DNA from: Pseudomonas trivialis
Lineage (GTDB): Bacteria > Pseudomonadota > Gammaproteobacteria > Pseudomonadales > Pseudomonadaceae
Direction of reading: 5' to 3'
DNA length: 43,448 bases
NCBI RefSeq assembly: GCF_001439805.1
Contig: NZ_JYLK01000026.1
Coordinates: 1-43,448 of the forward strand
Shown: positions 31,414 to 40,203 of the stretch, in pieces
Position numbering within the stretch: position 1 is the stretch's first letter
Layout: each line of letters starts with the position of its first letter
Notes under the pieces: generated by a model
Databases searched by the model: none
Told to the model about the DNA's origin: nothing
The model's input: only the letters and a program-made list of their open reading frames with translations
Made by a program: the position numbers and the translations under genes

Positions 31414-33543
31414 ATGCTCGAGCAGGCTCAACGCGTCCTCAAGGACATCTTCGGCTACGACAGTTTTCGTGGCCGCCAGGGTGCGATCATTGAGCGCGTG
31501 GCCAACGGTGGTGATGCCCTGGTATTGATGCCCACCGGTGGCGGTAAATCCTTGTGCTTCCAGGTGCCGGCCTTGCTGCGCAACGGCCTGGCGGTAGTGG
31601 TTTCGCCGTTGATCGCGTTGATGGACGATCAGGTAGCCACCCTGGAAGAACTCGGTGTCGCTGCCGCCTCCCTGAATTCCACCCTCAGCGCCGAGCAGCA
31701 GCGCGACCTGGCCGCACGCATCAAGCGCGGCGAAGTGAAAATGCTTTATCTGGCCCCCGAGCGCCTGGTGCAGCCGCGCATGCTGGCGTTCCTGCAGAGC
31801 CTGGAAATCGCCCTGTTCGCCATCGACGAAGCTCACTGTGTGTCGCAATGGGGGCATGATTTTCGTCGCGAGTATTTGCAGTTGGGCCAGTTGGCCGAGC
31901 TGTTTCCCGACGTGCCGCGTATCGCCCTGACCGCCACCGCCGACAAGCGTACCCGCGAGGAAATCGTCGAGCGCCTGCATCTGCAGAACGCCGAGCGCTT
32001 CCTGTCGAGTTTCGACCGACCGAATATCTTCTACCGCATCGTGCCCAAGGAGCAGCCGCGCAAGCAGTTGCTGGCGTTCCTGTCCGAGCGGCGCAGCGAT
32101 GCCGGCATTGTCTATTGCCTGTCGCGAAAAAAGGTCGACGAAGTGGCCGCGTTCCTCTGCGAGCAGGGCTATCCGGCGCTGCCGTACCACGCGGGCCTGC
32201 CCAATGAGACACGCTCGGCCCACCAGAAGCGCTTCCTCAACGAGGAAGGTCTGATCATGGTGGCAACCATTGCGTTCGGCATGGGCATCGACAAATCCAA
32301 CGTGCGCTTCGTCGCCCACATGGACCTGCCCAAATCCCTCGAGGCTTACTATCAGGAAACCGGTCGCGCCGGCCGCGATGGCCTGCCGGCGGATGCCTGG
32401 ATGGTCTACGGGCTGCAGGACGTGGTGATGCTCAAGCAGATGCTGCAGAACTCCGAAGGCGACGAGCGTCACAAGCGCCTTGAGCAGCACAAGCTCGACG
32501 CCATGCTGTCGCTGTGCGAAGAGACTCGCTGCCGCCGCCAGACCTTGCTCGCCTACTTCGACGAAGACATGCCCGAGCCCTGCGGCCATTGCGACAACTG
32601 CACCGATGGCGTCCAGACCTGGGACGCCACCGAGCCGGCGCGTCAGGCGTTGTCGACCATCTATCGCACCGGCCAGCGCTACGGCGTGGGCCACCTGGTG
32701 GATGTGCTACTGGGCAAGGACAACGAGAAAGTGCGTAGCTTCGGCCATGAAAAACTCTCGGTCTACGGCGTCGGCAAGGCCCGGGCCGAGGGCGAATGGC
32801 GTTCGTTGTTCCGGCAGATGGTCGCGCGCAACCTGGTGGACATCGACATCGAAGGCTACGGCGGCCTGCGCCTTAACGACAGTTGCCGGCCGCTGCTCAA
32901 GGGCGAAGTGACCCTGGAACTGCGCCGCGACCTCAAGCCCCAGACCACCGCGAAAAGCAGCAGCACCAGCCCGGCCAGTCAGTTGGTGCGCGGTGAAGAG
33001 CGCGAGCAGTGGGAAGCCTTGCGCACCCTGCGCCGCAAACTGGCGCAGGAACACAGCGTGCCGCCTTACGTCATCTTCCCCGACTCCACCCTGCTGGAGA
33101 TGCTGCGCGAGCAGCCCACCACCATGGCAGAGATGGGCAGAGTCAGCGGCGTGGGCGCGCGCAAGCTGGAGCGCTACGGCCAGGCCTTCCTCGAAGTGCT
33201 GGGCGGGCAGGCCGAAGCGCCGAAGGAAGTCGCCGATATCCGCCACGAACTGATCAGCCTGGCGCGGGCCGGCATGACGCCGATCCAGATCGCCGGCCAA
33301 CTGCAATGCTCGGAAAAAAACGTCTACACCTTGCTCGCTGAATCCATTGGCAAGCAGCAATTGTCACTTGAGCAGGCCCTTGATTTGCCGGAGGATCTGC
33401 TCGGCGAAATTCAGGACGCTTTCCTTGACGGAGAGGGAGAACTGCCACCCGTTGCCCAGATCGAACCGCTGTTCACCGGGCGTGTGCCGGAAGGCGTCCT
33501 GTACTGCGTACGGGCGGCCTTGCAGTCTGAATTCGAGATTTAA
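31414..33543 (+). CDS. recQ: ATP-dependent DNA helicase RecQ
   Basis: RecQ unwinds DNA 3'-5' in recombination and repair. The 709-residue protein has the Walker A LVLMPTGGGKSLCFQ (Lys45), the DEAH box in AIDEAHCVSQWGHDFR, helicase motifs such as TATADKRTREEI and QETGRAGRDGLP, and the zinc cysteines in LCEETRCRR and CGHCDNC. An RQC domain follows, then the HRDC domain around residue 530-610 and a C-terminal extension. The frame is open 41 codons upstream, but the ATG at 31414 follows GGAG and begins the family sequence. Confidence 0.96.
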   Translation: MLEQAQRVLKDIFGYDSFRGRQGAIIERVANGGDALVLMPTGGGKSLCFQVPALLRNGLAVVVSPLIALMDDQVATLEELGVAAASLNSTLSAEQQRDLAARIKRGEVKMLYLAPERLVQPRMLAFLQSLEIALFAIDEAHCVSQWGHDFRREYLQLGQLAELFPDVPRIALTATADKRTREEIVERLHLQNAERFLSSFDRPNIFYRIVPKEQPRKQLLAFLSERRSDAGIVYCLSRKKVDEVAAFLCEQGYPALPYHAGLPNETRSAHQKRFLNEEGLIMVATIAFGMGIDKSNVRFVAHMDLPKSLEAYYQETGRAGRDGLPADAWMVYGLQDVVMLKQMLQNSEGDERHKRLEQHKLDAMLSLCEETRCRRQTLLAYFDEDMPEPCGHCDNCTDGVQTWDATEPARQALSTIYRTGQRYGVGHLVDVLLGKDNEKVRSFGHEKLSVYGVGKARAEGEWRSLFRQMVARNLVDIDIEGYGGLRLNDSCRPLLKGEVTLELRRDLKPQTTAKSSSTSPASQLVRGEEREQWEALRTLRRKLAQEHSVPPYVIFPDSTLLEMLREQPTTMAEMGRVSGVGARKLERYGQAFLEVLGGQAEAPKEVADIRHELISLARAGMTPIQIAGQLQCSEKNVYTLLAESIGKQQLSLEQALDLPEDLLGEIQDAFLDGEGELPPVAQIEPLFTGRVPEGVLYCVRAALQSEFEI

Positions 33544-33609
33544 TGGGCCGTTTGCGACAATGTAACGAATCAGTACATAGCCACTATTGCCTATGGGCAT
33601 GGCTCATGC

Positions 33610-33628
33610 TTAGCTGACTAATAATTAG
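33610..33628 (+). promoter_or_regulatory. Possible SlyA-like operator upstream of the second MarR gene
   Basis: TTAGCTGACTAA (33610-33621) resembles the E. coli SlyA consensus TTAGCAAGCTAA (nine of 12 bases), and CTAATAATTAG overlaps it at 33618-33628. The position, 36-55 bp before the start codon, suits autoregulation. This is inference from sequence similarity only. Confidence 0.35.
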
Positions 33629-33664
33629 CCAAACTTTATTTTCAGTCTAAAACACGAGTTTTTT

Positions 33665-34099
33665 ATGCCGTTAACCGATCAACACCGATTTGGCATGCAA
33701 TTGGCGCAAATGTCTCGAGGTTGGCGCGCCGAGCTGGACCGCCGTCTCGCAGGGCTGGGCTTGTCCCAGGCGCGCTGGCTGGTGCTGCTGCACCTGGCGC
33801 GTTTCGAAGACGCGCCGACTCAGCGGGAGCTGGCGCAGAGCGTTGGTGTGGAAGGGCCGACCCTTGCGCGGTTGCTCGACAGCCTCGAAGGGCAGGGGTT
33901 GGTGCAGCGCCAGGCCGTGGTGGAGGATCGCCGGGCCAAGCGGATTTTATTGTGCGATACGGCCCGGCCGTTGATTGATCAGATTGAGACGATTGCGACT
34001 GCCTTGCGCCATGAGTTGTTTGTAGGGGTGGATGAGGCGGATTTGAAAGTGTGCATGCGGGTGCATGGGCATATTTTGCAAAATTTGGAGAAGTCTTGA
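33665..34099 (+). CDS. MarR family transcriptional regulator (SlyA-like)
   Basis: The 144-residue protein has an N-terminal helix (RFGMQLAQMSRGWRAELDRR), then the winged helix TQRELAQSVGVEGPTLARLLDSLEGQGL with recognition helix and the wing DRRAKRILLCDTARPLIDQIE. The WLVLLHLARFEDAPTQ stretch is typical of SlyA. It is 121 bp after recQ and precedes the repeat block at 34119-34483. Targets are unknown. No strong Shine-Dalgarno sequence is seen; the ATG at 33665 begins the family sequence. Confidence 0.9.
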   Translation: MPLTDQHRFGMQLAQMSRGWRAELDRRLAGLGLSQARWLVLLHLARFEDAPTQRELAQSVGVEGPTLARLLDSLEGQGLVQRQAVVEDRRAKRILLCDTARPLIDQIETIATALRHELFVGVDEADLKVCMRVHGHILQNLEKS

Positions 34100-34177
34100 T
34101 TAAGTGAGTGCCATGGGGTTGGTGGGGGGTATATCCGTTATTTGGGTAATGGCTACTGGCGGTTCCGCTCTTGCAGC

Positions 34178-34210
34178 GGGTCACTTTTTGAAGAGCGTAA
34201 AAAGTGACCC
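34178..34210 (+). repeat. Hairpin module, copy B
   Basis: GGGTCACTTTTT (34178-34189) and AAAAAGTGACCC (34199-34210) are perfectly complementary across a nine-base loop. The same hairpin with a changed stem pair is at 15757-15786. Confidence 0.85.
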
Positions 34211-34327
34211 AAAACGCTTCGCCCCAACTGCGTTCGGCCAGCGTGTTTAACGGGGCGCCTCAGATCAAGATCAAGAGCGCGGCGGCCTTATGGCCGACCG
34301 GAATTGGCTGCCGAACGCTTTACAAAC

Positions 34328-34355
34328 TGTGGGAGGGAGCAAGCCCCCTCCCACA
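34328..34355. repeat. REP palindrome in the centre of the repeat block
   Basis: TGTGGGAGGG and CCCTCCCACA pair over an eight-base centre (AGCAAGCC). This REP core matches those at 7854-7877 and 38976-39003 in its TGGGAGGG arm and sits between the mirrored arms of the larger block. Confidence 0.85.
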
Positions 34356-34491
34356 TTTGGATCTCCATTTGTCTGATGGACATCACGCTGCTTTTGATCT
34401 GCTTGGCTTTTGATCTTAGGCGCCCCGTTAACCACGCTGGGTGAGGCTGCGAGTGGTGGGGCAACGGATATATATCCCACCCAACCCCCCC

Positions 34492-36684
34492 TTAAAACGT
34501 CTGCCCCAAATTCAAATAAACCGCCTTCTGCCGCTCATCATTAAACCCATAACTGAAATTCAACGGTCCCAGCGGCGTATCAAACCCCAAAAACACACTC
34601 GCAGCATTGATATACCCGCTGTCGAACTCGTTATCATTGTTCCACGCCCGTCCCCGCTCCAGAGAAGCCCCCAGGTACAGCGGGAAATCCAGCGGCAGGT
34701 ATGAGCGCGGCGTCAACCGGCGATAGTAAACCGCCCGCATCAGGCTGATGTTCTGCCCCGAAATCGCATCCTGACGAAACCCCGACAACTGCCGCGCGCC
34801 GCCCAGCAGAAAGCTGGAAACCACTACCTCCGAGTTGTCCAGCGTGCGCCCGTAACGGCCCCCCAGCACCAGCGTGTCCGGGCCATGGCTCATGGCCTTG
34901 TCCAGCTTGAACTCCCATTGCCGGTAGCGCTGGTCGGAGCCCAGTCCCGGTTCGAATTCGCGGAACGCCAGGCCGATATCTTCGCCCGTGTGGGGGAAGT
35001 AAACGTTGTCCAGAGAATCGAAGGAGTATTTGAGTTCATAGAAGCCTTCGCTGAAGCTCGCGCTCGGCAGGTCGCGTTCGCCGATGCGCACGTCCGCCTT
35101 GCCCCAGGCCTCACCGACGCCGAAGCGAATCTCGCCGCTGTTGCCGATCTGCCGCCCGACATTCAGGCCAAACCCATAGCGCTCCACGCGGTATTCGGCA
35201 ATTGGGTCGTTGTCCAGCACCAGTTCGACGTTTTGCGCCCTGGCGGTTAGATAGGGCGCAACGAAGTAACGCGAGCCGGCGTCCATCGGTTGGTAGAACT
35301 CGCTGTACAACTCCTGCCGATCACCGATCTGCACACGCGTCAGCCATTCGGCGCCGAGGCGGTTGATGCCGTTGACGCGGTAACTGGCGCCCAGGTTGAA
35401 GGCACTGTCGCCGCGCATGTCGTCCGACAGGTTCAGGCCCAGCCGCAGGTAGTCGGTACCGCTGCGCTTGCCCCGTGCGCTGATCACCAGGGTGTTGTCG
35501 CGGCCTTTTTTCACCACGCGGTATTGCACCTGTTCGAAGTAATCCAGGCCATACAGGGTGCCCATGTCCGATTGCAGGCGGCCCAGATTGAGGGGCTCGC
35601 CCAGGGGTTGGCGGATGTAGTAGCGGATCACGTCGTCGCTGACTTTCGAGTCGTTCTCCACGTTGATGGCGGTAATCACTGGTGTGCGCTCGCCAGGGGC
35701 TCGCGCGGCCACCAGCTCGGCATCGATCTGTTCGGCGGGGCGCAGGTGGGCCAGGCGCTGGTCGAGTGCGCGGGTGGCACGGTAGCCGGCGTCGATCATG
35801 TCCCTGGCGCGGCCGAAGTCAGTGACGCCATAGGCACTCAGCGGCGGCTGGATCAGCACGTCCTTGGGATGCAGGGCCTTGAGTTGTTCTTCGGAGTTGC
35901 GCCGGGTCATCAGGGTGATGGACTGGTTGAGTACATCTACCACCGTAGCCAGTTGCTTGCGCGAGCGTAGCGGCGTGCCGATGTCGACCACGATGGCAAT
36001 GTCGACGCCCATCTCACGCGCTACATCCACGGGAATGTTATCGGTCATGCCGCCGTCCACCAGCAATCGGCCGTCCAGTTCCACCGGGGCGAACACGGCA
36101 GGGATCGACATGCTGGCGCGAATCACCTGGGGCAGGTGGCCCTTGCTGAACACCACTTTTTCGCCCGTGGTGATGTCGGTGGCCACCGCCCGAAACGGGA
36201 TAGGCAGTTTGTCGAAATTACGCGTGTTGCTGCTGTGGGCGAACATGCTCTCCAGCAGCAGTGCGAGGTTCTGGCCCTGGATCACGCCCAGCGGCAGGCC
36301 GAGGCTGCCGTCGTCGCGAAAGCTGAGTTTCTGCTTGACCAGGAAATCCCGGTCATCCTGCTTGCGCCGAAACGGAACGTCTTCGCGCGGTGGCGCATCG
36401 GACAGGGCCTGCTGCCAGTCGATGCCCAGCGCGAGTTTTTCCAGTTCGTCGATCTTGTAGCCCGACGCATACAACCCGCCAATCACTGCGCCCATGCTGG
36501 TGCCGGCGATGGCATCGATGTGGATGCCCTGTTCCTCCAGCGCCTTGAGCACGCCGATGTGGGCCAGGCCACGCGCGGCGCCGCCGGACAGCACCAGACC
36601 GATTTTCGGGCGTGGCGGTTCAACGGCATCGGCAAGAAGGGGGAACAGGCACAGGAACAGGCAGGACAACAGGCGGCGCATCAT
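34492..36684 (-). CDS. plpD: Patatin-like phospholipase with outer-membrane barrel (PlpD type, type Vd autotransporter)
   Basis: PlpD-type proteins carry an extracellular lipase and their own two-partner-like barrel. The 730-residue protein has a signal peptide ending ADA (about residue 20), the patatin oxyanion loop GGAARG (34-39), the nucleophile Ser63 in GTSMG, a downstream DGGMTDN with the catalytic Asp, a POTRA-like region (about 310-390) and a C-terminal barrel ending in Phe (NLGQTF). Two start codons stand in tandem at 36679-36684; I use the first. It is transcribed away from the SelW-like gene. Confidence 0.92.
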   Translation of the reverse strand: MMRRLLSCLFLCLFPLLADAVEPPRPKIGLVLSGGAARGLAHIGVLKALEEQGIHIDAIAGTSMGAVIGGLYASGYKIDELEKLALGIDWQQALSDAPPREDVPFRRKQDDRDFLVKQKLSFRDDGSLGLPLGVIQGQNLALLLESMFAHSSNTRNFDKLPIPFRAVATDITTGEKVVFSKGHLPQVIRASMSIPAVFAPVELDGRLLVDGGMTDNIPVDVAREMGVDIAIVVDIGTPLRSRKQLATVVDVLNQSITLMTRRNSEEQLKALHPKDVLIQPPLSAYGVTDFGRARDMIDAGYRATRALDQRLAHLRPAEQIDAELVAARAPGERTPVITAINVENDSKVSDDVIRYYIRQPLGEPLNLGRLQSDMGTLYGLDYFEQVQYRVVKKGRDNTLVISARGKRSGTDYLRLGLNLSDDMRGDSAFNLGASYRVNGINRLGAEWLTRVQIGDRQELYSEFYQPMDAGSRYFVAPYLTARAQNVELVLDNDPIAEYRVERYGFGLNVGRQIGNSGEIRFGVGEAWGKADVRIGERDLPSASFSEGFYELKYSFDSLDNVYFPHTGEDIGLAFREFEPGLGSDQRYRQWEFKLDKAMSHGPDTLVLGGRYGRTLDNSEVVVSSFLLGGARQLSGFRQDAISGQNISLMRAVYYRRLTPRSYLPLDFPLYLGASLERGRAWNNDNEFDSGYINAASVFLGFDTPLGPLNFSYGFNDERQKAVYLNLGQTF

Positions 36685-36765
36685 GAATCTCAAGGCTGGG
36701 CGATAATGGCCGGTATTATAGCCACTCGATCCGCTGAGGCCGTTACGCCAGGAGCCTGTCAAATT

Positions 36766-37053
36766 ATGTCCGTGAACAAACCCGAGATCGTCATCACCTA
36801 CTGCACCCAGTGCCAGTGGCTGCTTCGCGCGGCGTGGCTGGCGCAGGAACTGTTAAGCACCTTTGCCGAGGATCTGGCCCGGGTCGCGCTGGAACCTGCG
36901 ACCGGCGGCGCATTTCGGATTACCTGCGACGGCGTGCAACTGTGGGAGCGCAAGGCCGACGGCGGCTTTCCCGAAGCCAAGGTGCTCAAGCAACGGGTGC
37001 GCGACCAGATCGACCCGCAGCGTGATCTGGGCCACAACGACCGTACCGCGTAG
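36766..37053 (+). CDS. SelT/SelW/SelH (Rdx) family protein, cysteine form
   Basis: The 95-residue product has the Rdx fold signature: VITYCTQCQWLLRAAW with Cys13 and Cys16 (CxxC, no selenocysteine), then GAFRITCDGVQLWERKADGGFPEAKVLKQRVRD. Family members are small thioredoxin-like proteins thought to act in redox reactions; the partner is unknown. AGGAG lies 11-15 bases before the ATG. The upstream open frame is antisense to plpD and not used. It converges with the EamA gene, three bases apart. Confidence 0.9.
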   Translation: MSVNKPEIVITYCTQCQWLLRAAWLAQELLSTFAEDLARVALEPATGGAFRITCDGVQLWERKADGGFPEAKVLKQRVRDQIDPQRDLGHNDRTA

Positions 37054-37056
37054 GGA

Positions 37057-37941
37057 TCAACTCGCCCCAGCCGGTTGTTTGGCCTGAGCGGCACTGCCCA
37101 TCAGACCGGACAGCACAATGGCGACGATGATCAGCGCGCCGCCCATTAGCATGCGCAGGGTCGGGGTCTCGGCGAACAGCAGCCAGGCCACGGTAATGCC
37201 ATAGACCGGCTCCATGGCGAACACCACCGACGCGGTGCGTGCCTTGATCACTGCCAGGCTGGCGACAAACAGGCTATGGGCCAGGCCCGTGCAGAACACC
37301 CCGAGCAGGCCGATCCACAACCAGTCAATCGCACGCACCTGCGCCAGCCCCGGTGCCGCCACGGGCAACAGGCATACCGCGACCACCACGTTCTGGCACA
37401 ACGCCGCCTGCACCGCCGGAATTCGCCCGGAACCGGCGCGGTTGTTCAGCGACAGCAACGAGAACAGCAACCCCGAGACAATCCCCCACAACAGGCCGCC
37501 GGTGGCTTCGCTGGCCAGATTGAAGTCCGGCGTCACCAGCACCAGGCCGACCGTGACCAGCGCCACCAGCAGCACTTCATTGGCGCGGATGCGTTCGCGA
37601 AAGATCAGCCCTTCAAGGATCACGGTAAACGCCGGGAACGCAGTGAACCCCAGGGTGGCAACCGCCACGCCGGCGACTTTTACTGCAATAAAGAACGTCA
37701 CCCAATGCGCTGCCAGCAGTACGCCGCTGACTACCAGTCGGCGCCAGTCACGCCTGTGCAGTGGCTTCCAGGGAGCATTGCTGGCGAACCGGGCAAATAC
37801 CGCCAGCGCCAGCACGGCAAACGCGGCGCGACCAAACACGATGATGGCGGGGGAGGCGGCCGCCAATTTGCCGAATACGCCGGTGAGGCCAAACATCAGT
37901 GCGCCGATATGCAGGGCGCCGAGGGCTGAGCGGGGAGTCAT
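37057..37941 (-). CDS. EamA family (DMT superfamily) transporter
   Basis: The 294-residue protein has about ten membrane helices in two repeated five-helix halves of the EamA type: LMFGLTGVFGKLAAASPAII near the start, VAVATLGFTAFPAFTVILEG, and the second-half EPVYGITVAWLLFAETPTLR. Members export amino acids or other metabolites; the substrate is unknown. It is a single gene divergent from the LpxH-like gene by 221 bp. Confidence 0.9.
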   Translation of the reverse strand: MTPRSALGALHIGALMFGLTGVFGKLAAASPAIIVFGRAAFAVLALAVFARFASNAPWKPLHRRDWRRLVVSGVLLAAHWVTFFIAVKVAGVAVATLGFTAFPAFTVILEGLIFRERIRANEVLLVALVTVGLVLVTPDFNLASEATGGLLWGIVSGLLFSLLSLNNRAGSGRIPAVQAALCQNVVVAVCLLPVAAPGLAQVRAIDWLWIGLLGVFCTGLAHSLFVASLAVIKARTASVVFAMEPVYGITVAWLLFAETPTLRMLMGGALIIVAIVLSGLMGSAAQAKQPAGAS

Positions 37942-38162
37942 TGCAATCCTTGAATCAACGAGCGGACAGAAGCGCAGTCTAGAGGGTTGCGCAGGCCGGC
38001 GTCTGTCGTCCGCGCTGCGATTTTTATTGCGTGACTATTCCTACAATGCACGGGGCCGCGGGATGAGCGAAACGGGAACACTGTCATCAGACTGACGCAC
38101 CCTTGTCATGGGCTATTAATCGCCAGAGCGCAAGCTCGCGAAAACACCGCCGAGGCAAGCCC

Positions 38163-38972
38163 ATGACCAGTGCAGAGTCCATCAAGCCCAGCCGCAAGCA
38201 AAGGGTGCGTACCCTGTGGATTTCCGACGTGCACCTGGGCACCCGGGATTGCCAGGCTGAACACCTGTCGCAATTTCTCAAGGGTTACCACGCCGACAAG
38301 GTGTACCTGGTGGGCGACATCATCGACGGCTGGAAAATGCGCGGCGGCATGTATTGGCCTCAAGCCCATACCAACGTGATCCGCCGCCTGCTGACCATGG
38401 CCAAGCGTGGCACCGAAGTGATCTATGTCACCGGTAACCATGACGAATTCCTGCGCCGCTACTCCAAGCTGATCCTGGGCAATATCCAACTGGTGGACGA
38501 AGCGGTGCACGTCACTGCCGATGGTCGTCACCTGCTGGTGATTCACGGTGACCAGTTTGACGTGATCACCCGCTATCACCGCTGGCTGGCGTTTCTTGGC
38601 GACTCGGCCTACGAATTTACCCTCACCTTGAACCGCTGGCTCAACCATTGGCGGGCGCGCTATGGCTATGGCTATTGGTCGCTGTCGGCGTATTTGAAGC
38701 ACAAGGTGAAGACCGCAGTGAGTTTTATCAGCGATTTCGAAGAAGCCATCGCCCACGAAGTGACCAAGCGCGAGCTGCACGGGGTGGTGTGCGGGCATAT
38801 TCATCATGCGGAGATTCGCAAGGTGGGCGAGGTGGATTACCTCAACTGCGGGGACTGGGTGGAGTCCTGCACCGCGCTGATCGAGCACTGGGATGGGCAG
38901 ATCGAGCTGTATCGCCTGGCGGATGCGCAGGCGAAAGAAGCGCAGCTCAAGGCCGAAATGGTCGCGGGCTGA
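38163..38972 (+). CDS. UDP-2,3-diacylglucosamine diphosphatase-like metallophosphoesterase
   Basis: The 269-residue calcineurin-like enzyme shows the two-metal motifs WISDVHLGTRD (Asp22, His24), LVGDIIDGW (Asp52), VTGNHDEFLR (Asn92, His93), LVIHGDQFD and VCGHIHHAEI. LpxH-type enzymes make lipid X in lipid A synthesis; this longer form is common in Pseudomonas alongside the classic LpxH, so the exact role is uncertain. The open frame extends upstream; the ATG at 38163 begins the family sequence. A REP follows four bases after the stop. Confidence 0.85.
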   Translation: MTSAESIKPSRKQRVRTLWISDVHLGTRDCQAEHLSQFLKGYHADKVYLVGDIIDGWKMRGGMYWPQAHTNVIRRLLTMAKRGTEVIYVTGNHDEFLRRYSKLILGNIQLVDEAVHVTADGRHLLVIHGDQFDVITRYHRWLAFLGDSAYEFTLTLNRWLNHWRARYGYGYWSLSAYLKHKVKTAVSFISDFEEAIAHEVTKRELHGVVCGHIHHAEIRKVGEVDYLNCGDWVESCTALIEHWDGQIELYRLADAQAKEAQLKAEMVAG

Positions 38973-38975
38973 AGG

Positions 38976-39003
38976 TGTGGGAGGGAGCAAGACCCTCCCT
39001 CCT
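38976..39003. repeat. REP-like palindrome between the lpxH-like gene and phhC
   Basis: GTGGGAGGGAGCAAGACCCT and following CCCTCC form the usual REP stem. It fills most of the 31-bp gap between two converging genes and probably helps end both transcripts. Confidence 0.7.
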
Positions 39004-40203
39004 TTAGTAGTTGGGTGACACGTCGGCGATGGCCTGGGCCAGGCTGTTCAGGCGTGTTGCGTCAATGCCTGCAACGTTGGCCCGTCCCGAACTCACCATG
39101 TAAACACTGTGTTTTTCTCGCAGTTGCTTGACCTGCTCGGCACTCAGGCCGGTGTAGGAAAACATTCCGCGCTGCGTCCCGATATGCGCAAACCGTTCAG
39201 CCAACCCGTGGGGGGCCAAAGCGTCCACCAGTCCGGCACGCAATTGGGCGATGCGCGCGCGCATGGCTTCGACCTCGCCGCTCCACAGGGCGCGCAGTTC
39301 AACGTCGCCGAGGATGGTTGCGACCACTGCGGCGCCATGATCCGGCGGTGTCGACCACAGGTTGCGCGCGGTATTGGCCAATTGGCTGCGCACATCCGTC
39401 AGCTTCTCGGCATCGGCCGCACACACAATCAGCGCGCCCACGCGGTCGCTGTAGAGGCCGAAGTTCTTCGAGCACGAGCTGGTCACCAGCACTTCGGGCA
39501 GCTCGGCGGCAAACAAGCGCACGGCCCAGGCGTCCTGTTCCAGGCCGTCGCCAAAGCCCTGGTAGGCGAAGTCGATCAGCGGCAGCAACCGGCGCTCGCG
39601 CACAATCTGCAGCACCTGGCGCCAGTCATCCTGGGACAGGTCGAAGCCGGTCGGGTTGTGGCAGCAGGCGTGAAGCAGCACCACGTCGCCCTCCGGCACC
39701 GTGGTCAGCGTCGCCAGCATTGCCGCCACGTCCAGGCGATTGTCAGCCCCCACGTAGGGGTAATGGCTGACCTTGAGCCCGGCCCTGGCGAAGATGCTTT
39801 CGTGGATCGGCCAGGTCGGGTCGCTCAGCCAGACACCACGGCCAGGCAAACTCTGGGCGATAAAGTCGGCGCTCAGGCGCAGGGCACCGGTGCCGCCCGG
39901 GGTTTGGGTGGCGCCGGCGCGGCGTTCACCGAGCACCGTAGAATCGGCGCCCAGTACCAGTTCGCAAAGCAGGGTGCCGAAGGCCGCATTGCCGTGACCG
40001 CCGATGTAGGTCTTGGTGGTCTGCGTGTCCACCAGGCGCTGCTCGGCGAGTTTCACCGCATGGGGAATCGGCGTCAGGCCCTGATCGTCCTTGTACACGC
40101 CCACGCCGAGGTCGAACTTGTGTGGGTTGGCGTCCTGGGCGTACAGCTCCATCAGGCCCAGGATCGGGTCGCCGGGCACGCGGCCAATGGCATCGAAATG
40201 CAT
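39004..40203 (-). CDS. phhC: Aromatic amino acid aminotransferase
   Basis: PhhC transaminates tyrosine to 4-hydroxyphenylpyruvate in phenylalanine/tyrosine catabolism. The 399-residue fold-type I PLP enzyme shows FDLGVGVYKDDQG at 30-42, CHNPTG at 181-186, Asp211 and Tyr214 in DFAYQGFGDG and the Schiff-base Lys246 in SSCSKNFGLYSDRVG, with the substrate Arg in SSGRANVAG near the C-terminus. The ATG at 40201-40203 shares one base with the phhB stop (TGATG). It is last in phhA-phhB-phhC. Confidence 0.95.
   Translation of the reverse strand: MHFDAIGRVPGDPILGLMELYAQDANPHKFDLGVGVYKDDQGLTPIPHAVKLAEQRLVDTQTTKTYIGGHGNAAFGTLLCELVLGADSTVLGERRAGATQTPGGTGALRLSADFIAQSLPGRGVWLSDPTWPIHESIFARAGLKVSHYPYVGADNRLDVAAMLATLTTVPEGDVVLLHACCHNPTGFDLSQDDWRQVLQIVRERRLLPLIDFAYQGFGDGLEQDAWAVRLFAAELPEVLVTSSCSKNFGLYSDRVGALIVCAADAEKLTDVRSQLANTARNLWSTPPDHGAAVVATILGDVELRALWSGEVEAMRARIAQLRAGLVDALAPHGLAERFAHIGTQRGMFSYTGLSAEQVKQLREKHSVYMVSSGRANVAGIDATRLNSLAQAIADVSPNY

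Larger units (their letters stand above)
34119..34483. repeat. Composite palindromic repeat block with central REP
   Basis: No gene lies between the SlyA-like gene and plpD; instead there is a 365-bp block with mirrored arms. GGTGGGGGGTATATCCGTT-type sequence at 34119-34139 is inverted at 34462-34483. An inner 22-bp arm (34239-34260) is inverted at 34418-34439 with one mismatch. Inside lie a perfect hairpin (34178-34210) and a REP palindrome (34328-34355). Related modules fill the gap in the cob operon at 15740-15965. It looks like a non-autonomous repeat family of P. fluorescens rather than a terminator. Confidence 0.75.

Noticed and set aside
34119..34483. A CRISPR array or phage attachment site in the repeat block
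   Set aside because: The repeats are inverted and of different kinds, not regularly spaced direct repeats, and no cas, integrase or tRNA gene is nearby.
36136..36765. A longer version of the SelW-like protein starting at 36136
   Set aside because: The added 210 residues are antisense to plpD; the ATG at 36766 has a good ribosome binding site and gives the usual family length.
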